Shown: in pieces, positions 49,330-58,032 of the stretch
Layout of the letters: every line of letters starts with the position of its first letter
Position numbering within the stretch: position 1 is the stretch's first letter
Assembly (NCBI RefSeq): GCF_004358345.1
Contig: NZ_CP037952.1
Coordinates: 3,844,001 to 3,908,000, forward strand
Reading direction: 5' to 3'
Length of the DNA: 64,000 nt
Source of the DNA: Parashewanella spongiae
Lineage (GTDB): Bacteria > Pseudomonadota > Gammaproteobacteria > Enterobacterales > Shewanellaceae
Translations under genes and position numbers: made by a program
The notes under the pieces: model-generated
Database searches by the model: none
Seen by the model: the letters and a program-made list of their open reading frames with translations, nothing else
Told to the model about the DNA's origin: nothing

Positions 49330-49380
49330 CTTGGGTACAGTGACCAATGACTGTACCCAGTTTATGGGTACAGTGAGAAA
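49330..49380. repeat. Cluster of GGTACAGTGA repeats
   Basis: TGGGTACAGTGACC, GACTGTACCCAG and ATGGGTACAGTGAG occur within 45 bp, forming a direct pair and an inverted copy. The TATGGGTACA part recalls the Tn7-like end at 12891-12902, but spacing and flanks differ. It lies between IS66 copy 2 and a MITE; no gene is near. Confidence 0.45.
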
Positions 49381-49398
49381 TCTTAACCAATAGAATCT

Positions 49399-49694
49399 AG
49401 GGTCTGTTGATCTTTCAGGATTAAATTTAGTGCTATTTGAGCATTTATCTGTTCAAGGCGTGAGCAGTGATGCTTAGCCATCTAAGTGAGCTGGTCACAA
49501 CACAGAACAGTGAATGCTCAAAACATCGAAGACAGCGTAAATTGGTCATTTCTGCTGCGTTATCGTTTTCTTATTTGGAAACGAAGTAACGACAGTTTTG
49601 TATGTCGATAATAACCAAACCTCACAAACTCTGCCTTGCATAAAATAACCAGTTTATCGCTGCAAAAACAATCACGAAAGATCAACAGCCCCTA
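49399..49694. repeat. MITE with AGGGTCTGTTGATC ends, copy D
   Basis: About 296 bp, ends AGGGTCTGTTGATCTTTC and (inward from the right) TAGGGGCTGTTGATCTTTC; opposite orientation to copy C. It lies beyond the 3' end of the AMP-binding gene. Confidence 0.85.
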
Positions 49695-49809
49695 GCTTCA
49701 GACAAAATTACTATTTATTCTCGGTGCCCACTTGTCAAATTTAAGGTCAATTTTAGATATTTGATTTTCACAATGGTAATAAACCCTAAGAGGCGACGAA
49801 AATAATTAG

Positions 49810-51930
49810 CTAACCAAATTGAACAGAAAGAATTTTCTCGACAATTGATTGCAACTTGTTAGTGTCTACTTTACCTTCCTCTCCTTGTTCTTCGAGCATG
49901 CGAATGATTTCATTTGTCATATGTACTCGTTTAGGTTTGGCTGTGTCAGTTTGGGGGAACATTACATTTTTAGGCAACCGAATAATACATCCCTCTCTTG
50001 GTATGACAGCTTCATGAGCATGATTACCTCTCATAAACCCTTGAACATCTTCATCCGAGAGGGCGACATTGCCTGATATTTTTATTAGCAAAACGGTTAA
50101 GTCACTGCCGGCTTGATCAGAAAGATCTTTTGGTAACCTAAATACCATACTCTCGCTGATTCTTGGGTGTCCTTTGATTGTATTGTCTATTTCATCAGGA
50201 TTATAATTAGCGCCGTTTACAATAATAATTTCTTTGTTTCGTCCAATAATTTCAAACTCCCCTTTTTCTCCAATTTGTTTTGCCGTATCGCCAGTGCGAA
50301 CCCATTGGCGACCAAATTTATCTTTTATAAAAGTTTCTTGAGTTTTATCTTCTTGTTGCAAATAATGGCTAGAAACATTACCAGCCAACATTAAATCTCC
50401 TTCCCCATCAGTAAGTAAATCAAAGGGATTGAACCCTTCTGTAAATTGGTCAGCTTGATTACTGTCGAGAATACAATAGGTATTCCCTGCCATAGGAATA
50501 TAACCTTGTTTGGGATTATTCTGAACTTGTAATGCGGATGCGATTCCTGTTTCCGACATACCAAAACCTTCTCTAACCTTCGTATGCAGGTGACGCTCTA
50601 CATTATTTCTTGTAACTTCTGGCATTGCTGCTGCACCAGAGACAACAAGCGAAGGAGGGGTGTTTGCGTATAATCGAGTTAACTCGTCAGGAACCTTCTT
50701 TATCAGAACATCATAGATTTTGGCGACACCCATCAAAACCTCTGGATGGCCACTTTTGAGCGGTTGAATTAATGATTTAGGATCTCTAGGGTTAGTGACC
50801 AATATTATATGCCCCTGAACACTAGGTGTAAGCACTAGACTAACCCCAGCCCCGAATGCATGCCCAAGAGGCAATGGAAAATAAATATGTGGATTTTTAG
50901 ATAATTGAACTTCAGGGTTTCCTAGAATATCAATTTTTAGCTGGATTGATAAAATTAATAGCTGCTCGTGCGTGAGCTCAATGGCTTTAGACTTTCCTGT
51001 CGTGCCACTGGTTAATAAAACTATTGCTGGCTCTAAAAGACTGCTCTTGGGGGTTATAAGTTCTTGTTTGTGGTTACAATGTTGGCACATGCTATATAGG
51101 GAATGAAAACCTTCAGGTACAGGTGATACCTTTCCTAAGAATCGACCTAAAACACTTTTAAAGGTCAATCCGACTGTTTTTACTTTTTGAGCTGCAGCTA
51201 ATTCACCTACAACAAAATGTAACTCACTGTTTTTTTCTTTTAAAGCTTGCATGGCGCTGACGCAAGAAGGAAGTCCCATTCCCATCACCATTTTGGCTCC
51301 AGTCAATTTTAGTGCATTTTCCATTGCACTCAGGAGCTTTGTTTCGTCGAGGGTGAACAATATAGGTACTGGTGTCAGCCCTGCATCAATGACCCCGATC
51401 ATAGCAACTAACAGCTCTGGTGTTGAAGGAAACGGCAGTAAAACTTTATCTCCAGCTTTCAACAGGGGTTCAGAGTCAAAGCTTCTTAAATTATGTGCGA
51501 GTGTTTTTGTAATTTGTTCAACCTCAGCATAATTAAGGCTGCCAAACTCACTACTTACCGCAGTTAATTCTCCCGATTCTTGAATTGTATTCCGCCAAAT
51601 ATCGGTTACTTTCTGAAAACCTGTTGCCTTTAATGCATCTGTAATACTAGGGTGTTTGTTAATTAAATCTTGAGTCTGCTGATTAAACAGCTCAAACCAA
51701 GGAACCTTGCTCCAGTTGAATTGACCAGTGTTCTTATCTATCCCTCCGATTCCACGAAAGAAATCTCCAGAAGGTGACAATTGAAAATCGCTTTTTTCTG
51801 TTTCATTTACACTAAAATTTGTACCACATACACTTTCTGTTTGATTACTGATGGCGGCTTCTGGATCAAAAGTGTGGAGGTCTTCTATTACAGTGCTAGT
51901 AGTATCTGTATTGGGGAATGGTAAAGCCAT
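49810..51930 (-). CDS. AMP-forming acyl-CoA synthetase/ligase-like protein with N-terminal extension
   Basis: 706-aa ANL-superfamily protein. The adenylation domain shows the P-loop VLLTSGTTGKSKAIELTH, GFGMSETGIASALQ, GEGDLMLAGN, WVRTGDTAKQIGEKGEFEI, GRNKEIIIVNGANYNPDEID and a terminal lysine in DTAKPKRVHMTNEI, so catalytic residues are in place. It would activate a carboxylate with ATP. The first 95 or so residues are polar and look disordered, unlike usual ligases, and recall the N terminus of the TPR protein upstream. The start at 51930 follows AGAGGTAATAAAT; a frame start at 52071 lacks support. Substrate unknown. Confidence 0.85.
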   Translation of the reverse strand: MALPFPNTDTTSTVIEDLHTFDPEAAISNQTESVCGTNFSVNETEKSDFQLSPSGDFFRGIGGIDKNTGQFNWSKVPWFELFNQQTQDLINKHPSITDALKATGFQKVTDIWRNTIQESGELTAVSSEFGSLNYAEVEQITKTLAHNLRSFDSEPLLKAGDKVLLPFPSTPELLVAMIGVIDAGLTPVPILFTLDETKLLSAMENALKLTGAKMVMGMGLPSCVSAMQALKEKNSELHFVVGELAAAQKVKTVGLTFKSVLGRFLGKVSPVPEGFHSLYSMCQHCNHKQELITPKSSLLEPAIVLLTSGTTGKSKAIELTHEQLLILSIQLKIDILGNPEVQLSKNPHIYFPLPLGHAFGAGVSLVLTPSVQGHIILVTNPRDPKSLIQPLKSGHPEVLMGVAKIYDVLIKKVPDELTRLYANTPPSLVVSGAAAMPEVTRNNVERHLHTKVREGFGMSETGIASALQVQNNPKQGYIPMAGNTYCILDSNQADQFTEGFNPFDLLTDGEGDLMLAGNVSSHYLQQEDKTQETFIKDKFGRQWVRTGDTAKQIGEKGEFEIIGRNKEIIIVNGANYNPDEIDNTIKGHPRISESMVFRLPKDLSDQAGSDLTVLLIKISGNVALSDEDVQGFMRGNHAHEAVIPREGCIIRLPKNVMFPQTDTAKPKRVHMTNEIIRMLEEQGEEGKVDTNKLQSIVEKILSVQFG

Positions 51931-52293
51931 ATTTATTACCTCTAGAGGAAAAGTCTTAAATACATAAGGAAAACTTTGAGAGTTAATATAAACAGTTAAG
52001 AAATATGAATAAGAAGTGCTGCAAAGTGATTTGCCAAAATACCCTTGAAAACACTGTTCATCAAGGCTCAAGTAGATTCGGTTTCAGATCAAATGTCCAG
52101 AATAAAAAAGTCATAAAAAATAATTTTATTTTCTTACTCTCAGCAAAGGCCGTTCCCAATTTAACCTGAGCTTTGCGTAACGAAATCTATAGGGTGCAGA
52201 TCTTTTGAAACGACAAGATCTTAAAATAGATTCTGAAAGAACAATGACTTAAGTGAAAGTAAAATGAACAAGATTGACACACTCATGCAGTTA

Positions 52294-52458
52294 GGGACGT
52301 GGCGGAAGAATGTATACCAATTTTATCGTCACTCCTGCGAACGCAGGAGTCCAGAGTCTTTGGTTAATTTGGGCACAAGTCGCTGGATACCTGCATTCGC
52401 AGGTATGACAAATTAAGCGTTGAAATTTAAATTGGTATTATTTGAACTGCGACATCCC
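52294..52458. repeat. 165-bp MITE with GGGAY ends, copy B
   Basis: Same length and nearly the same sequence as 30348-30512 (one clear change in the second hairpin, CTGCATTCGCAG), with the 3-bp duplication TTA (52291-52293, 52459-52461). Confidence 0.88.
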
Positions 52459-52464
52459 TTACCT

Positions 52465-52590
52465 TATTTTCCTATCGCCTGTCGTCATTTGATTAATGAT
52501 AGGCTGGATATTATTGGATCGAGATGAAGCCTTGAGGCGCAGAAACGATATTAAAACTTCAGTCATATAGGTCGAGTAGCGATCTTGAAC
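52465..52590 (+). pseudogene. Degenerate ISKra4 transposase fragment
   Basis: CTGTCGTCATTTGATTAATG and following bases match the coding strand of the ISKra4 transposase near its 3' end (region for CRHLINDRLDI ... AEAILKLRSL) with several substitutions and small indels, on the plus strand. It lies directly beyond the stop of the TPR gene and may have replaced that gene's 3' end. Confidence 0.7.
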
Positions 52591-52609
52591 TTATTGGAAA
52601 GTCTAATTA

Positions 52610-54805
52610 TTATATAACCCAAAAGATTGTCTTTTTCTGTTTTAGCGTAGGTAAAGTTTCATTTAACTGCTTTATGAAAGAGGATAACTTATCTAGCACC
52701 CTATTCAACTGCTCGCATTTCAGATTGTATTGTTGCATAGTACTCGTGTCAAAATCGGAATAACCTCTATTAATCAGTCGACATATCCCACCATCTTGCT
52801 GAACAATATCCCTTATCGTTTTAAATGCACCATAATTTAATTCATTATCAGATAAAAATGAATATGATGTCATCAATTTCTTTTCAGAGTTAAAATACCA
52901 AATGGCTAACCTATCACCCGTAAAATATAAATATACAGTGGCGTGTATACATGACATCAATGTATACCATATTGTCTCGTAGGAAAGAGGCAAGGTAATG
53001 CTATTCATATTGGTTTTTTCTGCACCATCATTTTGTGTGCATTGTTCTATAATGCAACGAGTGCGAGTTTCTTCAGTGACAACTAGTGCTTCATGCGGCA
53101 AACCCAATGTCAATAAACCATCTACTAATCGATGAAAAGCTCTTTGATTGTTGGACAAGAAAACTGGCCATAAATCACTTTTATAACGTTCAGCAGAATG
53201 CGCAAAGGTCGCTAGATGATGTTCTTTTAAGTGCGTAAGAGTTTCAACGCTCTTAGTTAATAACTGTTTCACTTCCTTTATTTTTGCTTTTTCACCTAAA
53301 CCTGAGTGAAAGCCACAAATGATTGGATCACCTTGGATCATGAAACTCGGATGCTCGGTTACTTTAACAATTTTAATGTTTAACTGAACCTCAATGGGTA
53401 ATTTGTCTTGATTAATGTGCGAACGAAGTTCAGTAGTTGCATATTCATACAAGGCACATCCGAGGTTATGCATACAATCCATTTTAGTTGAAGTATCGGG
53501 TTTCAAGCTTAGGATCACTCTATAGTGCAGTATTGCAGAAGCGTATTTTTTTTGTAAGACTGCGAGGTTTGCTATATTACCGTAAGCATTTGCTTGTCCA
53601 GCTTTATCATCACCGAATATGGCTTGCGAAAGTGCTAAACCATAAAGTTCTTCCGCTTTCGAGAAATCACCACTTGCTTGATATACCGTACCAAGGTTGT
53701 TATAGGCACGACTGATCGCTTGTGGTGTAGGTTCATGCTCTAAAGTGAGCGGTAAAGACGTTTCTGAGTGTTCGAGCGCTAGTGGCCAATTTTGTAGTCC
53801 AAGATAGGCAAGACCAGTGTTGCCATGACTCCAAGCTAAACTTTTTGAATCACCAAGTTGTATGGAGAGTTTGATGCAATTTAAGTAAAGGGTTAATGCG
53901 TTGTGATTATCGCCTAGTCGTCGTAATAGATTTCCCCATAAAGTTTGAACCCGCAGTTTTTCGTTGTCTGTTTTTGCCACAGTCAGAGCTATTTCATATT
54001 GCTTGAGCGCAAGTTCAAATTTTTTTTGATTCTTATAAGTTACTGCAAGTTTTAAGTGGACCGAAATGAGAGACGGAGATACTATGCTAAAGGTTGATGT
54101 GATTTTGGGCTTATCAGACGAATGTAAATTAATGGCTTTTTGGTAAATACCCTTTGCTGATTTGAAATTCTCTTCCTCAAAATAAACATCACCTAAGTAC
54201 ACATAAACAACAAACAAATCGGTATTTTCTGCTGATGGTTTTCTTTGTGTGACAAGTTTTAAACACTGCTTTGCTTGTTTAAATTGTCTCAGCTTTAAAA
54301 AAGTAATACCGGATATGAAATCCAAATGATCTTTGGATTCGCGATCAAAAGCAGAGCTATCAATGCATTCGATTTTTTTTTGCATTGATTGATAATATTT
54401 TGCATGTAAAAGCTCTTTTAGAGAAGTAAAATCAAATCTTATCTGAACAGGTTCAAATCGAGATGAAAATGTGTCTGCAGCTTGTGTGGGAGATTCTAAT
54501 CCTGATTCAGTTCTTGTGTCTTGAGTCTTCGGACAGGTTATTTCTTGCTGTTCAGGTTCTCGATGCTCACTACACTGTTTAGGTGCTTGTGTTAAAGAGT
54601 TTGGCTCTTTATTTTCTGGCAATGGAGTCGAGGATAAATGAAATTCTGACAAGCTCGATTGAAGAGATTGTACCGATTGAACCTGATATTGAGTATGTTG
54701 AGCATCAACGACAGGTTCAGAATTGTGTTTGTCATCTCCTGTTGTTACTTTTTCACAATAGTCCGAAACTGTAAAGCTAGCACAGCTTTCGCTCAAACTT
54801 GCCAT
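52610..54805 (-). CDS. TPR-repeat protein with incomplete CHAT-like domain
   Basis: 731 aa. Residues 1-120 are polar, Ser/Gln/Glu-rich and probably disordered. From about 125 to 470 there are ten or so tetratricopeptide repeats (for example LWGNLLRRLGDNHNALTLYL, SHGNTGLAYLGLQNWPLALE, AYNNLGTVYQASGDFSKAEE). The C-terminal part, EALVVTEETRTRCIIEQC then TVYLYFTGDRLAIWYFN, resembles the segment joining TPRs to a CHAT (caspase-like) domain in TTC28-type proteins; the catalytic His/Cys half is absent and the frame ends beside an ISKra4 relic. AGAGGTGAATA precedes the start. Perhaps a truncated signalling or effector protein. Confidence 0.75.
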   Translation of the reverse strand: MASLSESCASFTVSDYCEKVTTGDDKHNSEPVVDAQHTQYQVQSVQSLQSSLSEFHLSSTPLPENKEPNSLTQAPKQCSEHREPEQQEITCPKTQDTRTESGLESPTQAADTFSSRFEPVQIRFDFTSLKELLHAKYYQSMQKKIECIDSSAFDRESKDHLDFISGITFLKLRQFKQAKQCLKLVTQRKPSAENTDLFVVYVYLGDVYFEEENFKSAKGIYQKAINLHSSDKPKITSTFSIVSPSLISVHLKLAVTYKNQKKFELALKQYEIALTVAKTDNEKLRVQTLWGNLLRRLGDNHNALTLYLNCIKLSIQLGDSKSLAWSHGNTGLAYLGLQNWPLALEHSETSLPLTLEHEPTPQAISRAYNNLGTVYQASGDFSKAEELYGLALSQAIFGDDKAGQANAYGNIANLAVLQKKYASAILHYRVILSLKPDTSTKMDCMHNLGCALYEYATTELRSHINQDKLPIEVQLNIKIVKVTEHPSFMIQGDPIICGFHSGLGEKAKIKEVKQLLTKSVETLTHLKEHHLATFAHSAERYKSDLWPVFLSNNQRAFHRLVDGLLTLGLPHEALVVTEETRTRCIIEQCTQNDGAEKTNMNSITLPLSYETIWYTLMSCIHATVYLYFTGDRLAIWYFNSEKKLMTSYSFLSDNELNYGAFKTIRDIVQQDGGICRLINRGYSDFDTSTMQQYNLKCEQLNRVLDKLSSFIKQLNETLPTLKQKKTIFWVI

Positions 54806-55350
54806 TATTCACCTCTGTCCATCTTACTGATATTGTGGTTATGATTTGTCTTATGGTCTTGACTAAGAGACTTGAAAAATCACAAAATAATAAAGTTATT
54901 TATGAAACGTTATTCAAAAATTTTGAACGCAGAATAAAATTCTTGTTCTTGATAGTAGGCATGAAAACATGAACTGAAATTTAGAAAGTGAATTAAAAAT
55001 TTTATGTGATGCTCTGCACATCATACCAACAAACACTCATGCGAAAATATATGCATTTTAGTTAAGTAACAAGGTGTTTTTTAGAGTAATAAGTAATCTA
55101 TTATATTTGTAATTTCTCAATAATCCGTGGCAGGCCTAGAGACCATATACGCCCTCTAGATTTTTGTAACACTAGCTCTCCAAATGGTGGGAACTGGTTG
55201 TTCGTTGAAAGCCTATGTTGTAGATATTCCCAAAATGATATTCTCAGCTTCTGGCAAGTCTTCTAGCTGTGGCTAAAACCAGCCAGTTTTATTTCTTAAA
55301 TTTTCTTAAACTAGGTAGTTGTTGATAATCTTGCTAGCACGTTTGGGGGC
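54806..55350. other. Non-coding region upstream of the TPR gene
   Basis: About 545 bp without a credible gene. The part next to 54806 should hold the promoter of the TPR gene. The rest (55120-55350) has GC-richer blocks with no ORF and may be remains of mobile DNA. Confidence 0.4.
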
Positions 55351-55575
55351 GTGCGACGTGATGTCGTATGGAGCGCTGTTCACCGCTAGAAGAGTGAATC
55401 TGCCGTATCACCGGTTGAACCTAGGACTCTGAATGAAGTAGCGAGTCTGACAATGTAATGAAGTCGATTCGACGGGAAAATAATCCTGAGAGGACATTCC
55501 TCCTGATAACCACATGAATCGGGTAAATGCTAGGTAGTCAGTATGATCAACATAAGTGAATCCGAAAGATTTCTT
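55351..55575 (+). mobile_element. 5' fragment of a second group II intron
   Basis: Begins GTGCGACGTGATGTCG, a match to the GUGYG start of group II introns, followed by GGAGCGCTGTTCACCGCTAG and AGAAGAGTGAATCTGCCG-type domain I sequence and ATCCTGAGAGGACATTCC. It is cut at about 55575 by an ISKra4 fragment. No reverse-transcriptase part is present. It differs from the intron at 1-5490. Confidence 0.6.
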
Positions 55576-55601
55576 GGTGGCACACGCAATGGACGAACAT
55601 T

Positions 55602-56396
55602 TTAATTGTCGTTTCTAGACATGATCGATTCTGGGGGACGATGCAAAGGCTTGGTGGTGTATACCGCTGCAACTTCTACCATTCGTTTGCGGTCTTTCTT
55701 TTCTCCTGCACTTAAACGTCCCTTAAGCTTCTGTTGTTTTGCTGCTTTTTGCGTACACGCCCTCAAACTATTGGGTTGCATAACAATGCCTTTGTCATCC
55801 ATGGTCAATACCAGTAAATCGGACGTGTTTCCTGGCTTAAGCTATCTATGCTGGAGATAAAAACCATCAAAATCTTGTGCAATATCCTGCACAATTTGCC
55901 TTGCTTGTCGCTTGGGAATGTGTGCACCTGTAGTGGTATCTATTGAGCTGATTGCATCATCATATGAGCCTTTGACAGCTTCTGTAGCGAGTCTTAGGCG
56001 TACACCATCTGAGTATTTGTCTTTTGAAAGGTTCAGCTCACCATCCATTGGAAACACGCTATCACATTGACGTTGACTGTAACCTTTTCGATGCACCGTT
56101 ACGGTACCAAACAGACTTTCTAAGTTTCGTTTGCAGTTATTTTTCAAATAATTCAATGCTATGTCATGGTCGGAAAAAGCTTGCTGACGTGGCTCTTCAG
56201 CGGTTTTAATATCGAGGAAACCTTGAAATAAACATCGCAATAATTCAGTACCTTCGGTATTAATGTAAGCTTTAACTTCTCCATGTTCATCATGCAAAAC
56301 ATGTTTTTCTTCGAGATGCGAAACAATTCGCTCGAATTGTAATTTGGCTTCAGAAAAGAATGAATATTCGAGTGAATTTGAGTATGCTAGTTTCAT
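55602..56396 (-). pseudogene. ISKra4-family transposase, truncated and frame-broken
   Basis: The first part starts at ATG 56396 (MKLAYSNSLEYSFFSEAKLQ) and reads through FQGFLDIKTAEEPRQQAF to FDGFYLQHR, then stops near 55842; the sequence continues as MDDKGIVMQPNSLRACTQKA to SIMSRNDN and ends at the truncation. The catalytic C-terminal half is missing. It serves as reference for the intact N terminus of copy 1. Confidence 0.85.
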
Positions 56397-56535
56397 GAAA
56401 GGAGCCTTTTTATAGACTTGTTGTGCTTGCAAACTGATAAATACTATAAAATTGCTCCTTTCGCACTATTTATTAAACTTATCCAATTGATATTTAATGA
56501 TCTTTTCATGATTCTCGTCGCTCTAAAAGATCTAC

Positions 56536-56698
56536 CTGACATTGCGCACACGGAATAGTTACGTGGTTAATGCTGAATAAGAAATCACTTTTTATCTATA
56601 TTCTACTTAAAATTAACCGATATGAACATTTTCACAACGCAAAAAAATGAGTAACCATTCATTAATTTTGGGTTTTTAATAGATGTGCTCAATGTCAG
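56536..56698. repeat. 163-bp element with CTGACATTG ends
   Basis: Inverted ends CTGACATTGCGCACA and (inward from the right) CTGACATTGAGCACA, flanked by the 6-bp duplication ATCTAC (56530-56535, 56699-56704), inserted in the end of the ISKra4 copy. No coding capacity. Only copy in the window. Confidence 0.85.
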
Positions 56699-56708
56699 AT
56701 CTACACCC

Positions 56709-57244
56709 AACGCGGTTGCCACTCGAATGGGTGCTACAACGAATGTTGACGTATTTAAACTTATGGCAGTTGCTGAGGAAATTGTAGTACCCATGATGGA
56801 ACAACCCATTCGAGTTGATCGAGATTCTTTAGTATTGGGTTATCCTAAATAAATCGGTTGAACGCACAATTTAGCTTTAATCTATTGAAGTTAAATACAA
56901 AACTAAACAACCCTAATTCACCAATCAGGTGAGTGCTGAACATTCATATACTTGCCAAAATCACCGCTAGCTGCGTTATAAATTTTGCAAGTAGAACCAC
57001 TACTTGCTGCTATTCATGCCTTGCTATCAGTAATTTTTTCTGCGTATATGAACGCTCCCAACCGATTTATTTAGGGTTATGCTGGTGTTTACTCTTCATT
57101 TTTACTCCATGCCAAACGAGCTGATGAGAAATACCATGTTTGATCTGAAGATATTTTACTTAAACTCGCTGAAATGAAGACGGTAGGTGGTCAAGAAGAT
57201 ATGATTGAATATGTGGCAATTAACTTGGCTAAAGAAAAAAGGTG
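56709..57244 (+). pseudogene. mhpE: 4-hydroxy-2-oxovalerate aldolase, C-terminal remnant
   Basis: The frame reads [40 protein letters not shown] and LVLGY, then after a MITE AGVYSSFLLHAKRADEKYHV and KTVGGQEDMIEYVAINLA. This matches the C-terminal third of MhpE/DmpG aldolases (LFKMMD, RVDRDxLxLGYAGVYSSFLLHA, GGQEDM), enzymes of aromatic meta-cleavage degradation. The N-terminal two thirds are gone at the ISKra4 end. There is an in-frame TGA at about 57140 (GTT TGA TCT) and a 232-bp MITE, so it is dead. Confidence 0.85.
56844..57075. repeat. MITE with CCTAAATAAATCGG ends, copy C
   Basis: 232 bp, ends CCTAAATAAATCGGTTGA and CCTAAATAAATCGGTTGGGA, with the exact 5-bp duplication GTTAT (56839-56843, 57076-57080). 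Inserted in the aldolase remnant between LGY and AGVYSS. Confidence 0.9.
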
Positions 57245-57298
57245 ATGAGCATTCTTCACCTTTACAATTCACTCGCCCCAATTGCAGCAAAAAGAAGA

Positions 57299-57589
57299 TT
57301 AGCGCAACTGCAAACGGTCTTTTTCTTGTGCTTTTGGAGTTTTAAAGCGTTTGTTTTCAGGTACGCACTCGATTATATCTTTTACAAAAGCACGTTTCCC
57401 GTTAGCAACCGTTACTCTTGAAGCCGGTAAATTGAATAATCGGGAATTAACTTTGGATTTTTTCCAACTAAAAAGGACAACTTGTTTGCCTGCACTTGTA
57501 TCCAGATAGCATTTATAACCGACCTTTTTATCTGCTGCCAGAACACTTGGACTTATTAATAGCGCAATTATCGCAGTAGCATTAAACAT
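57299..57589 (-). CDS. tapY2: TapY2-like small exported protein
   Basis: About 96 aa with a signal peptide (MFNATAIIALLISPSVLAA). The mature part has two cysteines (VGYKCYLDTSAGKQVVLFSW and VKDIIECVPENK), typical of the small TapY2-like proteins coded after pilE in Shewanella. The start at 57589 lies just after the pilE stop; a frame start at 57607 would overlap pilE by 13 bases and put charged residues before the signal. Last gene of the minor pilin operon; probably periplasmic, with an unclear role in pilus assembly. Confidence 0.7.
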   Translation of the reverse strand: MFNATAIIALLISPSVLAADKKVGYKCYLDTSAGKQVVLFSWKKSKVNSRLFNLPASRVTVANGKRAFVKDIIECVPENKRFKTPKAQEKDRLQLR

Positions 57590-57594
57590 TTTTG

Positions 57595-58029
57595 TTATTT
57601 CCAACATGCCTCACCTCCTTGTTCTGCTGGTATAGCTGAGTTTGCCGAGCCTTTCACACCTGCCGAAGTTAGCGTAATCATTGCACAGTCGGAGTCTCGT
57701 GTTGCCTGAACACCCTTTGCTGTCGCGGTAATTGTGAACGTTCTATTTGCCGCATCAATCACAGCATCAACGTCATAAAAACCATTTTCAACTTCAAATG
57801 GGTCAGCGTTTAACCCTAACTGGAGCATATTACTGGTATAAGTTCGATGATCTAGATAATACTGCTCTTCTAAGTTCGCGATTTCTACTAATGCTGCTAA
57901 CGCATCAGCCCTCGCACCTTGCGCAACATATCGGGTATATGATGGATACGAAATCGAGGCAAGAATGCCAACAATTGCGACCACTATCATCACTTCAATT
58001 AAACTAAACCCTTTAATGAATCTTTTCAT
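57595..58029 (-). CDS. pilE: Type IV minor pilin PilE
   Basis: 144-aa prepilin. The leader peptide MKRFIKG is followed by FSLIEVMIVVAIVGILASIS, the class III prepilin cleavage site G/F with Glu at position 5, then a hydrophobic helix and a variable globular part ending in a two-cysteine loop (DSDCAMITL ... EACWK). It is processed by PilD and takes part in pilus assembly. It lies 3 bp after pilY1. Confidence 0.93.
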   Translation of the reverse strand: MKRFIKGFSLIEVMIVVAIVGILASISYPSYTRYVAQGARADALAALVEIANLEEQYYLDHRTYTSNMLQLGLNADPFEVENGFYDVDAVIDAANRTFTITATAKGVQATRDSDCAMITLTSAGVKGSANSAIPAEQGGEACWK

Positions 58030-58032
58030 TTA

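Larger units (their letters stand above)
55576..56708 (-). mobile_element. ISKra4-type element, 3' truncated, with nested 163-bp element
   Basis: Second copy of the element at 548. The right terminal repeat (TCTAAAAGATCTACACCC) is split by a 163-bp element at 56536-56698 and resumes at 56699-56708. The left end is lost near 55576, within the transposase gene. The IS66 target TATAAAAT is uninterrupted here (about 56444). Confidence 0.85.

Noticed and set aside
49330-49380. GGGTACAGTGA cluster as the missing second end of the Tn7-like transposon
   Set aside because: It shares TATGGGTACA with the end at 12908, but there are only three short motifs in mixed orientation, no TGACAAAT part and no TGT terminus with a duplication; reported only as a repeat.
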